A DNA stretch of 64,000 nt from Massiliimalia massiliensis (GCF_900155615.1 NZ_FUHT01000002.1:620001-684000), one strand, 5' to 3'; positions 25,647 to 35,954 are shown, numbered from the stretch's first letter. Made by a program: numbers and translations. Notes: a model not told the origin generated them from the sequence alone.

Positions 25647-26687
25647 TTATATAGCAGACGCGGATATCATTTCACCCAGCATCTGTTCCAGAATGATCCG
25701 GTTATCCAGCCGGGACGACTTCAAAAGCCGATCTGCTTTTTCCAGGCTCGCGATACAGGAACGAATCTGCGAAATCGAGAACCGCGAAACATCCTGACTC
25801 AGCTTCTGCACCTGGTATTTAGAGCGGTAATGGAAATCGGAGATTACCTGGTCATTCCCCAGGCCGCTCATCTGAGCTGCCTTCACACGGTACAGGCTTA
25901 CAAAAGAGCCAGCCAGCGCCCCCAGGATCATAACCGGCTCTACCCGCAGGTAAAACAGGCGGTCCAAAATCGTAAACGCCCGGCCATATTGGTTTTTGAG
26001 AATCGCATTGGAAAGGTCAAACGCCGTATTCTGCACAGAAGAAATTCCCAGAAGCTCCACGCTTTCCTCCGTCACGATTCCTCCCTCTCCGGCATAGGCG
26101 ATCAGCTTATCTGCCTCGTTGAGAATGACCGCATACTGTGATCCTGATTGGTCGATCAGCCGCTCGCAGAGCTCAGGCGAGATACTGACGCCCGCTTTCT
26201 GGCACCGGGCGGTAATCGCTTTTTTCAGGGAGCCTTTGTCCTTCAGCGCAAACTCGGTTACAATTCCTACCTTTGCCGCCGCCTCACTGAGCTTTTTATA
26301 CTTGGCGTTTTTCTTCGGGTCAACCGTCTGCCGGGTATCATAAAGCACCAACACCGTAGAAGGGTTGACGCGCCCAAGCATATTCATAAGCTGGTCAAAA
26401 TCCTGTTTCCCCAGCTTGTCAATATTCCAGTTTTTCACAGCCACACATTTGTATTCTGACATCATTGGCAGCGCGTCATACACCGTTTGAATTCCATTTA
26501 CTGTTGTATTATCATCCTGAAAGAGATGCAGGTTGAAGCTTTCAAAGGCTGGGGGAACCGCCTTTTTGATAATCAAGCTGACCATCTCTTTCATCAGGTG
26601 GATTTCAGACCCATAGAAAAAGTAAACCGGAGCCAGCTCCCCTGCACGGATCATCTTTGCCAGCTTATCATCCTTTACTACCGCCAT
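25647..26687 (-). CDS. holA: DNA polymerase III subunit delta
   Basis: 346 residues, family-typical length. Begins MAVVKDDKLAKMIRAGELAP, then VYFFYGSEIHLMKEMV (Walker-A-like region, degenerate as in delta), VLVLYDTRQTVDPKKN, and C-terminal SRLDNRIILEQMLGEMIS. Clamp-loader wrench that opens the beta clamp. Follows comEC by 12 bases, the standard Firmicutes pairing. Confidence 0.94.
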   Translation of the reverse strand: MAVVKDDKLAKMIRAGELAPVYFFYGSEIHLMKEMVSLIIKKAVPPAFESFNLHLFQDDNTTVNGIQTVYDALPMMSEYKCVAVKNWNIDKLGKQDFDQLMNMLGRVNPSTVLVLYDTRQTVDPKKNAKYKKLSEAAAKVGIVTEFALKDKGSLKKAITARCQKAGVSISPELCERLIDQSGSQYAVILNEADKLIAYAGEGGIVTEESVELLGISSVQNTAFDLSNAILKNQYGRAFTILDRLFYLRVEPVMILGALAGSFVSLYRVKAAQMSGLGNDQVISDFHYRSKYQVQKLSQDVSRFSISQIRSCIASLEKADRLLKSSRLDNRIILEQMLGEMISASAI

Positions 26688-26699
26688 GAAATCCCTCCT

Positions 26700-28874
26700 T
26701 TATGTAATCCGGCGCAGCACGCCGTCTGTGCCGATCTCAAATTCCAACACACTTTGCTCCGCCGTTAAGTAATCCTGATCTGTTGTCACGCGATCCCACT
26801 GCCGTTCCAGAAGGACAACCATCTCTCCCGGAATCCCAGTCAAATCCGTTGTTTTCCCACTGACCAGGCAGAGGTCGGCCGGAGAATCGAGCAGCTCGTC
26901 CTTTGCATTGCAGAGCACAATCTTCCTATCCTTGTAATTCATCTCCAGGCACATGCCGCTGCTATGATAGCGGAAAACCCCTTCTGCGCCGAGATCAAGC
27001 TTCCACTCTGTCACCCCGCCCAACGGCAGGCTCTCTTCTGCTTTTCCTTCCATAATTTGCCCGCAGGCAACATTATCCGGATGGTAAAGCAGGTTCTGTG
27101 TTGGGAATACACTGACTAAATCCAGCGTATCCTGATATTCCTCCATCGCCGGATAGAGGATAAACATCGTATCAATCTCCTGAATGCCTTTCTTTTTGAG
27201 ATAACGAAAGGTTGCTTCGTCAATATAATCGTCGTCCGCCGGCGAAAGGATGGCTGCACGAAACTGGTCAATTACAATTACATTCGAGGTAGTCCCGTCT
27301 GAAACCACCGCAATGCGCAATACATCCCGAAGGCTGAGCAGATTCAGAGAACTGCACAGCATAAAAAGCGAAACGCAGAAAACCACAGCCGCGCGATAAA
27401 GCCGGACGCGATTGCGAAACAGTACCACCGCGAAAAAAACCAAGACGGAGAGGAGGAACCATAAAAAGAAAACTTCATAATCCAATCCTATGGTTGCGAA
27501 CCGGAGCGAGCCAAACCACTCCGCCGCCCCGTTCTGGATTCCAATCAGCCATTCCTCGATACGGCAGAGGACGAACGCCGCTTTGCCGCAGCCGGGGATC
27601 ATCCAAAGGATGAGAACAGGCATTCCCAGCACGATGATAAACGAAGATGTTGCGGCAGTGATCAGATTTGTCACCGGGCTTACCAGCGACATCGAGCCAA
27701 AGGTGAAGAAATAAACCGGAAGCAAAAACAGGTTCGCGCTCAATGTTACCGAGAGTGTTCCAACGGTTATTTCGGACATCCGGCTGACCAACCCCAGCTT
27801 TCGGCACACCCAATTTTGCAGCGGCGTCGCACAGATAAGAATGCCGAGGGTGGACAGGAAGGACATCAGAAAACCTACATCCATTATAGCATAAATGTCG
27901 CATAAAACAATGAAAAATCCAGCACAGCACAAAGAATTTACAGAATCTACCTTCCGGTAAAACAGTCTTCCGGCAAGCATCAGGATTACCATGCAGCCAG
28001 CCCGGACTGCGGATAACCCGGCCCCGCTGAGCAGGACAAAAAATAACACCGCACCCACCGTAACCATGATCGAAATTCTCCGGCGGACGCGCAGCACCTT
28101 CATCGCTCCAAGAACCGCAAACGCCAGGATGGAAATATGCATCCCGGATATCACCAGAATATGGACAACGCCCGCATCCGAATATTTCTGCTGGACAGCA
28201 AAGGAAATGTCTTCCCGATTTCCCAACAGCATGCTCTGAAAAGCCGGAGATGCCGATTCCGAAAACGCCTCCTCAGCTTTTTGGGACAGGAAACGGTTCA
28301 GCCCGTAAAGCTTTGTCAGAAGCGTTTCCTGGTCAACTGCTTGGACAGAAACAGCACCCTTGCCGTTAAAATAGGACAGGATATTGATATGGTCGGAACG
28401 GTAATACCGTTGGCCGTCAAAATACTCCGTTGAATCAGGAAGATAAAACCGAACCGGCAGGGTAATTAAATCAGCCCCGTCTGCGTCGAGCGGGCGGTTC
28501 GTATAAACCAGCGTCCGAAACGGCCTGCTGATCTCTCCGTCATCCGGTTTTACCTCTACCAGATAGGTGTATTTCCCTCCATCCCGCTGTGTTACCTGCA
28601 AAACCTCTGCTGTAATCGTAAGGTTCTGCTCGTCCAGGCTTGTAACAGCCTGATCCGATATTGTGTTCGGAAGGAAAAGAGCAAAAGCGAGCGCCGCAGA
28701 GAACGTGCCGACACACAGAGCCATCCGCACCTCCCTTTTCAGGTAGAACAGCACAATGAAAAAGGCAAGGACGCAGGCTGTCAAACAGACAGCCTGCGTC
28801 CTGATGTCAAGAAAAGAAGCCAGAAACGACGCGGCTAAAAAGCATCCGCCGATGGTGCAGAATGGACGTTTCAT
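26700..28874 (-). CDS. comEC: ComEC/Rec2 family DNA-uptake channel
   Basis: 724 residues. N-terminal helices and an OB-fold DUF4131 domain (LDEQNLTITAEVLQVTQRDG), the competence domain with GVVHILVISGMHISILAFAV and LSGAGLSAVRAGCMVILMLA, then a C-terminal metallo-beta-lactamase-like domain. In that last domain the usual metal motif (H-x-H-x-D-H) is missing: the aligned stretch is IDTMFILYPAMEEYQ. Role in DNA import across the membrane is established for the family; nuclease activity of this copy is doubtful. Confidence 0.9.
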   Translation of the reverse strand: MKRPFCTIGGCFLAASFLASFLDIRTQAVCLTACVLAFFIVLFYLKREVRMALCVGTFSAALAFALFLPNTISDQAVTSLDEQNLTITAEVLQVTQRDGGKYTYLVEVKPDDGEISRPFRTLVYTNRPLDADGADLITLPVRFYLPDSTEYFDGQRYYRSDHINILSYFNGKGAVSVQAVDQETLLTKLYGLNRFLSQKAEEAFSESASPAFQSMLLGNREDISFAVQQKYSDAGVVHILVISGMHISILAFAVLGAMKVLRVRRRISIMVTVGAVLFFVLLSGAGLSAVRAGCMVILMLAGRLFYRKVDSVNSLCCAGFFIVLCDIYAIMDVGFLMSFLSTLGILICATPLQNWVCRKLGLVSRMSEITVGTLSVTLSANLFLLPVYFFTFGSMSLVSPVTNLITAATSSFIIVLGMPVLILWMIPGCGKAAFVLCRIEEWLIGIQNGAAEWFGSLRFATIGLDYEVFFLWFLLSVLVFFAVVLFRNRVRLYRAAVVFCVSLFMLCSSLNLLSLRDVLRIAVVSDGTTSNVIVIDQFRAAILSPADDDYIDEATFRYLKKKGIQEIDTMFILYPAMEEYQDTLDLVSVFPTQNLLYHPDNVACGQIMEGKAEESLPLGGVTEWKLDLGAEGVFRYHSSGMCLEMNYKDRKIVLCNAKDELLDSPADLCLVSGKTTDLTGIPGEMVVLLERQWDRVTTDQDYLTAEQSVLEFEIGTDGVLRRIT

Positions 28875-28898
28875 GACTTCCCCTCCTTTTCTTCTCTG

Positions 28899-29240
28899 TT
28901 AGCCTGGAGGCCAAGCAAGACAGCGCTTACCCAAAACATGGAAATGCAGGTGGCCAACCGTCTGGCCTCCGTCCTTCCCGCAGTTGTTAACGATCCGGTA
29001 TCCGTTCTCCAGACCTAAGTCTTTCGCAAGCTTCCGGATCACCAGAAAAATATGCGCCACAACCCCGGCGTTTTCCTCCGTCAGCTCGTCCGCACTCCCG
29101 ATATGCGCCTTCGGAACGACCAGGAAATGTGCCGGCGCCTGCGGATCAATGTCATAAAACGCATAGCACTGCTCATCCTCATAGATTTTGTTGGACGAGA
29201 TTTCTCCTGCTATGATTTTGCAGAACAGGCAGTCCTCCAT
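28899..29240 (-). CDS. HIT family hydrolase (HinT-like)
   Basis: 113 residues. CLFCKIIAGEISSNKIYEDE at the N-terminus with CxxC, and the catalytic HLHFHVLG (H-x-H-x-H). HinT-type proteins hydrolyse nucleoside phosphoramidates and aminoacyl-AMP. It lies 37 bases after alaS in the same direction. C-terminal AWPPG is conserved. Confidence 0.94.
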   Translation of the reverse strand: MEDCLFCKIIAGEISSNKIYEDEQCYAFYDIDPQAPAHFLVVPKAHIGSADELTEENAGVVAHIFLVIRKLAKDLGLENGYRIVNNCGKDGGQTVGHLHFHVLGKRCLAWPPG

Positions 29241-29277
29241 GATGTTTTCCTCCTTTCCGTTTTCGTAAACAGCTATT

Positions 29278-31914
29278 CTATATTAATTTTTCAACGATCT
29301 CCGGCACAGCCATCAGCGCTTCATCAATTTTCGTCTTATCGCCGACTCCGGCCATTGCGCTGTCAGGCCGTCCGCCGCCCTTTCCTCCGGTCAGCGCGGA
29401 GACCTCCTTGACTATTTTTCCAGCGTGCGCTCCAAGCTTTACCGCTTCCGGGCCGCAGACGCAAAGCATATTGGCCCGCTCAGTCCCAACGCTCACCAAA
29501 ACGGCAACCGTATTCGACGCGTCGCTTCTCAGCTTATCACCCATAGTCCGCAGGGCTTCTGTACTGACGTCGCTCATCATGGCGGATACAATCCTGCATC
29601 CCTTTATCTCTTTTGCATCCTCTGCAACTGATCCAAACTGCAGGGAAGCAAGCTTCGCGTTAAGCTGTTCGATCTGCTGGTTTTTCTCCTTGAGCTCACT
29701 CATCACCGCGCCGCACTTCGCGACAAGCTCGGCCGGATTGGTAAGCTTCAGCTCCGCAGCCGCCTGATGGACAGCCGCGGTGGTTTCCTGCAAAAGCTCC
29801 AGAATCTGCATTCCGGTTTTTGCTTCGATCCTTCTGACGCCTGCGGCGACAGAGGACTCGCTCACAATCTTGAACAAGCCTATTTTAGAGGTGTTGTCTA
29901 CGTGGGTGCCGCCGCAGAATTCAACGGAATAGCCGCCCGCGTTAACCACGCGCACCACATCGCCGTATTTTTCCCCGAACAGCGCCATTGCGCCGGTAGC
30001 CTTTGCCTCTTCAATCCCCATCTCCTTGGTTTCCACCGGAAGTCCGGCAAAAATCTTGGAATTTACGATAAATTCAACCGTTTTGATCTCTTCCGGCGTC
30101 ATCGCCTCAAAATGAGAGAAGTCAAACCGAAGGGTATGCGCATTGACAAGCTGCCCAGCCTGGTGAACATGGTCTCCCAGCACCTCCCGCAGCGCGGCCT
30201 GCAGCAGATGCGCCGCGGTATGGTTGCGCTTGATGGATTCACGTACCAGATTGAGAACCTCCATGTGTACGGTTTCTCCGACGCTTACCGCACCCTCCTT
30301 TACCTCGCAGACATGGAGGAACAGCCCGGTTCCGGTTTTCTGCACATCCAGAACAGCCGCAGAGCAGCCCTCTGCCGAGACCGCGCCCTTATCGGCCACC
30401 TGTCCGCCGCTCTCCGCATAGAACGGCGTCTTATCGACAACCACCGTTGCCTTCTGCCCGGCTACAGCAGATTCCACCTTTTGCCCGTCTACTAAAATGG
30501 CGATGACTTTTCCATCTGCCTCAAGGGTTTGGTAGCCCACAAATTCAGTCTTCACCCCGGCAAGCCCCAGCGTTTCGTCCGCCCAGGCAACGTCGTCCTG
30601 AGACATTCTGGCTTTTCTCGCGCGTTCTTTTTGTGCGTTCATCAGCTCTGCAAAGGACATTTCATCCAGATCAAAGCCCTTTTCCGCCACAATTTCCTTG
30701 GTAAGATCAATCGGGAAACCGTAGGTATCATAGAGCCGGAACGCGTCTTCACCGGAAAGGACTGTGCCGTTTCCGCCGTTCTGCATTTCCTCCATGATCT
30801 GATTTAAGATTTCAAAGCCTTTTCCAATGGTCTTATTAAAGTTTTCTTCCTCAATTTTAATAATCTTTTCCAGGAAACTCTGTTTTTCTTTCAGTTCCGG
30901 ATAAGCGGCTTCGTTTTCCTTTACCACTGTCGAAACCACCTGGTAAAGGAACGGCTCATGAATCCCCAACAGCCGTCCATGGCGGGCAGCGCGGCGAAGC
31001 AGGCGCTTTAACACATAGCCGCGCCCCTCATTTGCCGGCATAACGCCGTCCGCAAGCATAAATACCGTACTGCGGATATGGTCGGTGATAACCCGCAAAG
31101 AAACGTCCTTCTTCTCGTCGTCATGATATTTCACCCCGGCGATTTCGCTGATATGCTTCATGATATTCTGAACGGTATCCACCTCAAACAGGTTGTCCAC
31201 TCCCTGCATAATGCAGGCAAGGCGTTCCAATCCCATTCCGGTGTCAATATTCGGATGCTCCAGACGGGTGTAATGCCCTTCTCCATCATTGTCAAACTGG
31301 CTGAATACCAGGTTCCAGAACTCGACATACCGGTCACAGTCACAGCCGACCGCGCAGTCCGGTTTTCCGCAGCCCTTTTCCTCACCGCGGTCAAAGTAGA
31401 TCTCCGAGCATGGCCCGCACGGCCCCGCGCCAATCTCCCAGAAGTTGTCCTCCTTGCCCAGACGAACAATATGAGACGGGTCTACCCCCACCTCATTCAC
31501 CCAGATATCCCGCGCCTCATCGTCATCCTCATAGATGGAAACCCAGAGACGGTCAACCGGGAGCTTTAACTCCTCTGTGATAAATTCCCACGCCCATTTG
31601 GTTGCTTCATGCTTAAAATAGTCTCCAAAAGAGAAATTTCCCAGCATTTCAAAAAAGGTTCCATGACGGGCAGTTTTCCCAACATTTTCAATATCCGGCG
31701 TGCGGATGCATTTCTGGCAGGTAGTAACCCGCTTGCTCGGCGGCGTTTCCTGTCCCAGAAACCATTTTTTCATCGGCGCCATTCCGGAGTTGATCAGCAA
31801 AAGGCTCTGATCTCCCTGCGGCAGCAGCGGAAAGCTCGGCAGCCTGGTATGCGCTTTTGATTCAAAGAAACTCAAAAATTTCTCTCTCAGTTCGTTTAAG
31901 CCTGTCCATTCCAT
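29278..31914 (-). CDS. alaS: Alanyl-tRNA synthetase
   Basis: 878 residues. Class II core with FFESKAHTRLPSFPLLPQGD and GMAPMKKWFLGQETP; editing domain with RNHTAAHLLQAALREVLGDH and the zinc motif EFCGGTHVDNTSKIGLFKI; C-terminal oligomerisation/C-Ala domain ending ALTGGKGGGRPDSAMAGVGD. Controlled by a T-box leader directly upstream. Confidence 0.98.
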   Translation of the reverse strand: MEWTGLNELREKFLSFFESKAHTRLPSFPLLPQGDQSLLLINSGMAPMKKWFLGQETPPSKRVTTCQKCIRTPDIENVGKTARHGTFFEMLGNFSFGDYFKHEATKWAWEFITEELKLPVDRLWVSIYEDDDEARDIWVNEVGVDPSHIVRLGKEDNFWEIGAGPCGPCSEIYFDRGEEKGCGKPDCAVGCDCDRYVEFWNLVFSQFDNDGEGHYTRLEHPNIDTGMGLERLACIMQGVDNLFEVDTVQNIMKHISEIAGVKYHDDEKKDVSLRVITDHIRSTVFMLADGVMPANEGRGYVLKRLLRRAARHGRLLGIHEPFLYQVVSTVVKENEAAYPELKEKQSFLEKIIKIEEENFNKTIGKGFEILNQIMEEMQNGGNGTVLSGEDAFRLYDTYGFPIDLTKEIVAEKGFDLDEMSFAELMNAQKERARKARMSQDDVAWADETLGLAGVKTEFVGYQTLEADGKVIAILVDGQKVESAVAGQKATVVVDKTPFYAESGGQVADKGAVSAEGCSAAVLDVQKTGTGLFLHVCEVKEGAVSVGETVHMEVLNLVRESIKRNHTAAHLLQAALREVLGDHVHQAGQLVNAHTLRFDFSHFEAMTPEEIKTVEFIVNSKIFAGLPVETKEMGIEEAKATGAMALFGEKYGDVVRVVNAGGYSVEFCGGTHVDNTSKIGLFKIVSESSVAAGVRRIEAKTGMQILELLQETTAAVHQAAAELKLTNPAELVAKCGAVMSELKEKNQQIEQLNAKLASLQFGSVAEDAKEIKGCRIVSAMMSDVSTEALRTMGDKLRSDASNTVAVLVSVGTERANMLCVCGPEAVKLGAHAGKIVKEVSALTGGKGGGRPDSAMAGVGDKTKIDEALMAVPEIVEKLI

Positions 31915-31964
31915 ATCGTGAAGTTCCCCTCTCTGATTTGCCGCTTCTGAAAGCGGAAAAATAA

Positions 31965-32200
31965 AAAAGAGCCCGCCATATCATTTCAATATGATATGGG
32001 ACGAAGGCTCTTTCAAGTTCCGTGGTACCACCCAAATTGCAGAAAATTTCTGCCGCTTGTTTTCCTCCCTTAACGCGGGAAACGTCCGGCTCCTCACCGG
32101 CTGCTCCAAGATGGCTTTTTGAAACCGCGCCTGCCGAGCCTTCCACCCTATGAGCTCGTTCTCTGCCGCCGCACGTGTTTCAATTGGTCTTTTCAACACA
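31965..32200 (-). promoter_or_regulatory. T-box leader of alaS
   Basis: On the minus strand the T-box core GGGTGGTACCACGG lies at 32033-32020. It is followed by a terminator hairpin (arms within 31965-32013, AAAGAGCC paired with GGCTCTTT) and a T-run. The upstream part (32034 to about 32200) forms the stem I region. Uncharged tRNA-Ala should stabilise the antiterminator; the specifier codon was not assigned. Confidence 0.92.
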
Positions 32201-32224
32201 TTTCGTTCTTTTTAGATCTACTTT

Positions 32225-32254
32225 ATTATACTGTATCCCTTTTCTGTTTGTCAA
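32225..32254 (-). promoter_or_regulatory. Promoter of the alaS T-box transcript
   Basis: Minus strand TTGACA (32254-32249), 18-bp spacer, TATAAT (32230-32225). The -35 box overlaps the end of the upstream PBP gene. Confidence 0.85.
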
Positions 32255-33870
32255 CCCGAATTTCCCACAGAGAAGTCGTCCGCACCGGCATCCGCATTGT
32301 GCAATAGCGCTATTTTCCCGGCAATTTCCGAGAAGATCGGAGAAGCGGTAATATTTCCGCTGTCCGCGTCCTCCACGACTACGGAAACGACATATTCCGG
32401 ATCGGCAGCCGGCGTAAACCCAACAAACCATCCGTTAACAAGCTCATCCCCGTTTTCATAAACGCCGGTCTGTGCCGTTGCAGTCTTTCCTCCCGCCGTT
32501 GTAAGGGAAGACTGCGCGTTCTGTCCCTCTGCCTCCACACAGGAAATCAAAAAGCTTTGCAGGCGGTAAGCCGTCGTCTGCTTCACGGCCTGAATCCCAA
32601 TCGGCGTGTCGTTCGCTGTTTTCCACGCTCCCTGTTCGGTAACCGTGCCTTCCACCAGGGACGGCGTCGGCGTAATTCCGCCGTTGACCATTGCGCTGAC
32701 CATCTGGGCAAGCTGAACCGGCGTTCCCAGAAGGTCGCCCTGTCCGAAGCTTAGGTTGGCAAGCTGCCCGTCTGTCAGGTCGTCCGGCAGGATTCCGGTC
32801 TGCGTTTTCAGACCCGGCGCCAGCTCATAGGATTTCCCAAAGGAAAGATCCTTGGCTATGCGGAGCAGGCTGTCCTTCTCAAGCTGCAGTCCAAGATTAA
32901 TGAAGTAGGGGTTGCAGCTATGAACCATCGCTTCCTCCATAGTCAGGACACCATGTCCTTCCCGATTATGGCAGTGCATCACAGTTTCTCCTAATTGAAA
33001 CGCACCGGTACATTCATATTCCAGCGAGGTTGGTATTCCCTGTTCAATCGCGGCTGCGGCAACGGCAATCTTAAAGGTAGAGCCCACGCTCAGCGGCGTA
33101 AACGCGCGGTTAATCATCGGGGCATCCTCTGAATTCATGGCCTGGGACAGGGAGTAGGTGCTGTAGGCCGGGAAGCTGCAGACCGCGCGCAGCTTCCCAG
33201 TCTTGCAATCCATTACCACAATCGCACCCTTTTCAATCTCCTTTCCCGCTCTCTCGCAGATTTTCTGAATCCTTGAATCAATCGTCAAAACAACCCCTTC
33301 CGTGCTTTCCTGCTCGTAGCGTACCTGGGGCTTTGTTCCTGGGATCGCACGTCCCATAGCATCCAGCGTATAGGTAATCTTTGCCGTCCGTTTTCCCTTT
33401 TCCAGAAGCTCCTGATAGCTTTTTTCCAAGCCGGATACACCTGTTCCGTCAGAAAGATATCCGATCAGATGGGCTGCCGTCTGATCCTCCTCATACCGGT
33501 TATAGACTGAAAAAATAATGATATTGTCATCCTCTGATTCGGCGGTATGGACTTCCTGCAAAAAGGGCTTTCCATCCTGGAGGCGCTCCTGGATTTCCTG
33601 TTTTGTCAGGTCGGTAATCTCAGCAACCTCCTCCGCGTTTTCCTGGGTCACCAAAATGGCCGCAATATGTTTCTGGGTCTGATTCACCAACGGACGCAGC
33701 TCATGGTCATAAATAAACCCCCGGTTAATGGTAAGCTCCAGCGTATAGTCCGACTGCCGCTGTCCCGCCTGGACATAAAAAGAATCGGTCGCTATGGAAC
33801 CGATCCGCAAATATAATATCGTAAAAGCCGCACAGATTACACAAAAAATTCCGACAAGACGTTTCCACAT
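32251..33870 (-). CDS. Class B penicillin-binding protein (transpeptidase)
   Basis: 539 residues. One N-terminal membrane helix, a short pedestal domain, and a transpeptidase domain: S264-T-F-K267 (catalytic Ser), S318-C-N320, and K462-T-A464 in place of the usual K-T-G. Cross-links peptidoglycan; shorter than the PBP2 encoded at 58568, and may serve sporulation or division. The start MWKRLVGIFC has AAAGGAACGG upstream and overlaps the small membrane gene by 34 bases. Confidence 0.9.
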   Translation of the reverse strand: MWKRLVGIFCVICAAFTILYLRIGSIATDSFYVQAGQRQSDYTLELTINRGFIYDHELRPLVNQTQKHIAAILVTQENAEEVAEITDLTKQEIQERLQDGKPFLQEVHTAESEDDNIIIFSVYNRYEEDQTAAHLIGYLSDGTGVSGLEKSYQELLEKGKRTAKITYTLDAMGRAIPGTKPQVRYEQESTEGVVLTIDSRIQKICERAGKEIEKGAIVVMDCKTGKLRAVCSFPAYSTYSLSQAMNSEDAPMINRAFTPLSVGSTFKIAVAAAAIEQGIPTSLEYECTGAFQLGETVMHCHNREGHGVLTMEEAMVHSCNPYFINLGLQLEKDSLLRIAKDLSFGKSYELAPGLKTQTGILPDDLTDGQLANLSFGQGDLLGTPVQLAQMVSAMVNGGITPTPSLVEGTVTEQGAWKTANDTPIGIQAVKQTTAYRLQSFLISCVEAEGQNAQSSLTTAGGKTATAQTGVYENGDELVNGWFVGFTPAADPEYVVSVVVEDADSGNITASPIFSEIAGKIALLHNADAGADDFSVGNSG

Positions 33871-34019
33871 GCTATCCGTTCCTTTCCCTGCCAGGACAAA
33901 CTCATTTCATACCGTTGCCCGGTTGTCTCTTGTCCGGCAGTCATCCTTGCCGGAAAGATAAAAAGCGTTGCTGCAAATAACAGGATAAAACAAAGAATAG
34001 GCGCTATTTTTCTAATCAT
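33837..34019 (-). CDS. Small membrane protein, possible
   Basis: 60 residues from an ATG at 34019 with GGGAGGT nine bases upstream: MIRKIAPILCFILLFAATLF, one hydrophobic segment, then a short polar tail. It overlaps the PBP start by 34 bases in another frame, suggesting translational coupling. No family recognised. The good ribosome site argues it is real; overlap and small size argue caution. Confidence 0.45.
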   Translation of the reverse strand: MIRKIAPILCFILLFAATLFIFPARMTAGQETTGQRYEMSLSWQGKERIACGNVLSEFFV

Positions 34020-34206
34020 TGTCAAATACCTCCCGTCCGGTTTTGGCGTCCTGCTATTATTTTGACCGAAAAACAGATGCTTATACAATCGTTCTTAGAG
34101 CAATCATCTGAACTGGATTTCTTCTGATTTAAAAAGCTTGCAATTATACCTGAAACATGGCAAAATAGAAACAACAAAAGGATAAAAAATGGAGGTTTGT
34201 CAATTT

Positions 34207-35742
34207 ATGAACCATCAGCTTGTTCTGGTCTTGGATTTCGGCGGCCAGTATAATCAATTGATTGCAAGGCGTGTCCGTGAATGCAACGTTTATTGTGAAG
34301 TGAAGTCATATCAGACTCCGATCGATGAAATTAAAAAACTCAGTCCTGCTGGGATTATTTTTACCGGAGGCCCCAACAGCGTTTACCTGGAGGAGTCCCC
34401 TCATATTGATCCGGAAATTTTCCGTCTGGGTATTCCGGTGCTGGGAATTTGCTATGGCTGTCAGCTCATGGCCTATTCTTTGGGCGGAAGCGTTTCGTCT
34501 GCTAATACAACCAGCGAATATGGGAAAACCGTCACCTATTTCGACCGTTCCTGCCGGCTTTTTGACGGATTGCCGGATCAGGGCATTACCTGGATGAGTC
34601 ACACCGACTATATAGATAATCCGCCGGAAGGTTTCACCCTTGCGGCACATACGGATTCCTGCCCATCTGCAGCAATCTGCAATCCGGATAAAAGGCTTTA
34701 TGGATTACAGTTCCATCCCGAAGTGCTCCATACCGAAAACGGGCTTTCTATGCTCCGCAACTTCCTCTATCTGGTTTGCGGCTGCACCGGGGACTGGGAT
34801 ATGGGAAATTATGCCCAGACGGCTATCCAGGAAATCCGGGAAAAGGTTGGTGACGGAAAGATCCTGCTAGCCTTATCCGGCGGAGTAGATTCCTCTGTGC
34901 TTGCCGCCCTTCTCTCTAAAGCGGTCGGCAAGCAGCTCACCTGTATCTTCGTGGATCATGGCTTTATGCGGAAAAACGAAGGAGACGAAGTGGAGGCCGC
35001 CTTTGCAGATTGGGATGTAAACTTTATCCGTGTGAACGCAGCAGACCGTTTTCTATCAAAGCTTGTCGGTGTAGAAGAGCCGGAAACCAAGCGAAAGATC
35101 ATCGGGGAAGAGTTTATTCGCGTCTTTGAAGCAGAAGCCAAAAAGATAGGACAGGTCGATTATTTCGCGCAGGGCACCATCTATCCGGACGTGATTGAGT
35201 CCGGTGCAGGTGATGCGGCTGTAATCAAGAGCCACCACAATGTTGGAGGGCTGCCCGATTATGTAGACTTCAAGGAGATTATTGAGCCGCTGCGGTTATT
35301 ATTCAAAGACGAAACCAGGAAGCTTGGCATGGAACTGGGACTTCCCGACTACCTTGTTTGGCGGCAGCCATTCCCCGGCCCAGGCCTTGCAATCCGCATT
35401 ATCGGTGAGATCACCCGCGAGAAGCTCGCAATTTTGCAGGATGCGGACTTTATTTTCCGGGAGGAGATCGCCAAGGCTGGTCTTGACCGTGATATCCATC
35501 AATATTTTGCTGTTCTTACCTCTATGAAGAGCGTCGGCGTCATGGGCGACGGGAGAACATATGACTATACTCTGGCGTTGCGCGGCGTAACGACCACTGA
35601 CTTCATGACTGCTGATTTTGCACGGATTCCGTATGACCTGCTCGCTAAAATCTCCAGCAGAATTGTAAATGAAGTTAAGAATATCAACCGGATTGTATAT
35701 GATATTACTACAAAGCCGCCTGCTACGATTGAGTGGGAATAA
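34207..35742 (+). CDS. guaA: GMP synthase (glutamine-hydrolysing)
   Basis: 511 residues from the ATG at 34207 (GGAGG upstream; an ATG at 34189 lies within that site). Class I amidotransferase domain: [16 protein letters not shown] with the nucleophilic Cys, and [11 protein letters not shown] with His/Glu. ATP-PPase loop [20 protein letters not shown]-terminal dimerisation domain ends [18 protein letters not shown]. Converts XMP to GMP. Its 3' end (ATTGAGTGGGAATAA) is a known integration hotspot and an accessory element begins right after the stop. Confidence 0.97.
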   Translation: MNHQLVLVLDFGGQYNQLIARRVRECNVYCEVKSYQTPIDEIKKLSPAGIIFTGGPNSVYLEESPHIDPEIFRLGIPVLGICYGCQLMAYSLGGSVSSANTTSEYGKTVTYFDRSCRLFDGLPDQGITWMSHTDYIDNPPEGFTLAAHTDSCPSAAICNPDKRLYGLQFHPEVLHTENGLSMLRNFLYLVCGCTGDWDMGNYAQTAIQEIREKVGDGKILLALSGGVDSSVLAALLSKAVGKQLTCIFVDHGFMRKNEGDEVEAAFADWDVNFIRVNAADRFLSKLVGVEEPETKRKIIGEEFIRVFEAEAKKIGQVDYFAQGTIYPDVIESGAGDAAVIKSHHNVGGLPDYVDFKEIIEPLRLLFKDETRKLGMELGLPDYLVWRQPFPGPGLAIRIIGEITREKLAILQDADFIFREEIAKAGLDRDIHQYFAVLTSMKSVGVMGDGRTYDYTLALRGVTTTDFMTADFARIPYDLLAKISSRIVNEVKNINRIVYDITTKPPATIEWE

Positions 35743-35750
35743 ACTGAGAG

Positions 35751-35821
35751 GTCGTAAAAACCCAGTAGCTATGCGGGTTTGCGACACTTGAAGAAGTCTT
35801 TTGATAACAATTTGATAACAG
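35751..35821. other. Candidate element end (att-like): core hairpin plus tandem arm repeats
   Basis: Nine bases after the guaA stop an imperfect inverted repeat (35751-35785) brackets AGTAGCTATGC with AAACCC / GGGTTT arms. Then two tandem copies of TTTGATAACA (35800-35809 and 35811-35820) with an 11-bp period. This combination, core inverted repeats plus short direct arm repeats, is what a tyrosine integrase of the type encoded at 37307 binds. Related TGATAACA repeats occur at 46417-46447. Confidence 0.5.
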
Positions 35822-35910
35822 TTATATGAGAGCGATTATTCTTATTATCCACTGGTTTTTGGGTAAGAGAATAAAAGAAATTGGCTTTCTGATATAACAA
35901 TCCATATTAA

Positions 35911-35950
35911 AACGCCCTTAGCTGTGGGTAACACGGCTAAGGGCGTTTTT
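35911..35950. terminator. Terminator
   Basis: Perfect 12-bp stem AACGCCCTTAGC / GCTAAGGGCGTT ending in T residues on the plus strand, 5 bases before the stop of the leftward TfoX-like gene. May end guaA read-through and the regulator operon. Confidence 0.85.
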
Positions 35951-35954
35951 GTCG

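Noticed and set aside
31862-32200. Open frames upstream of alaS
   Set aside because: The region is a T-box leader with a clear promoter and terminator; the frames are chance translations of structured RNA.
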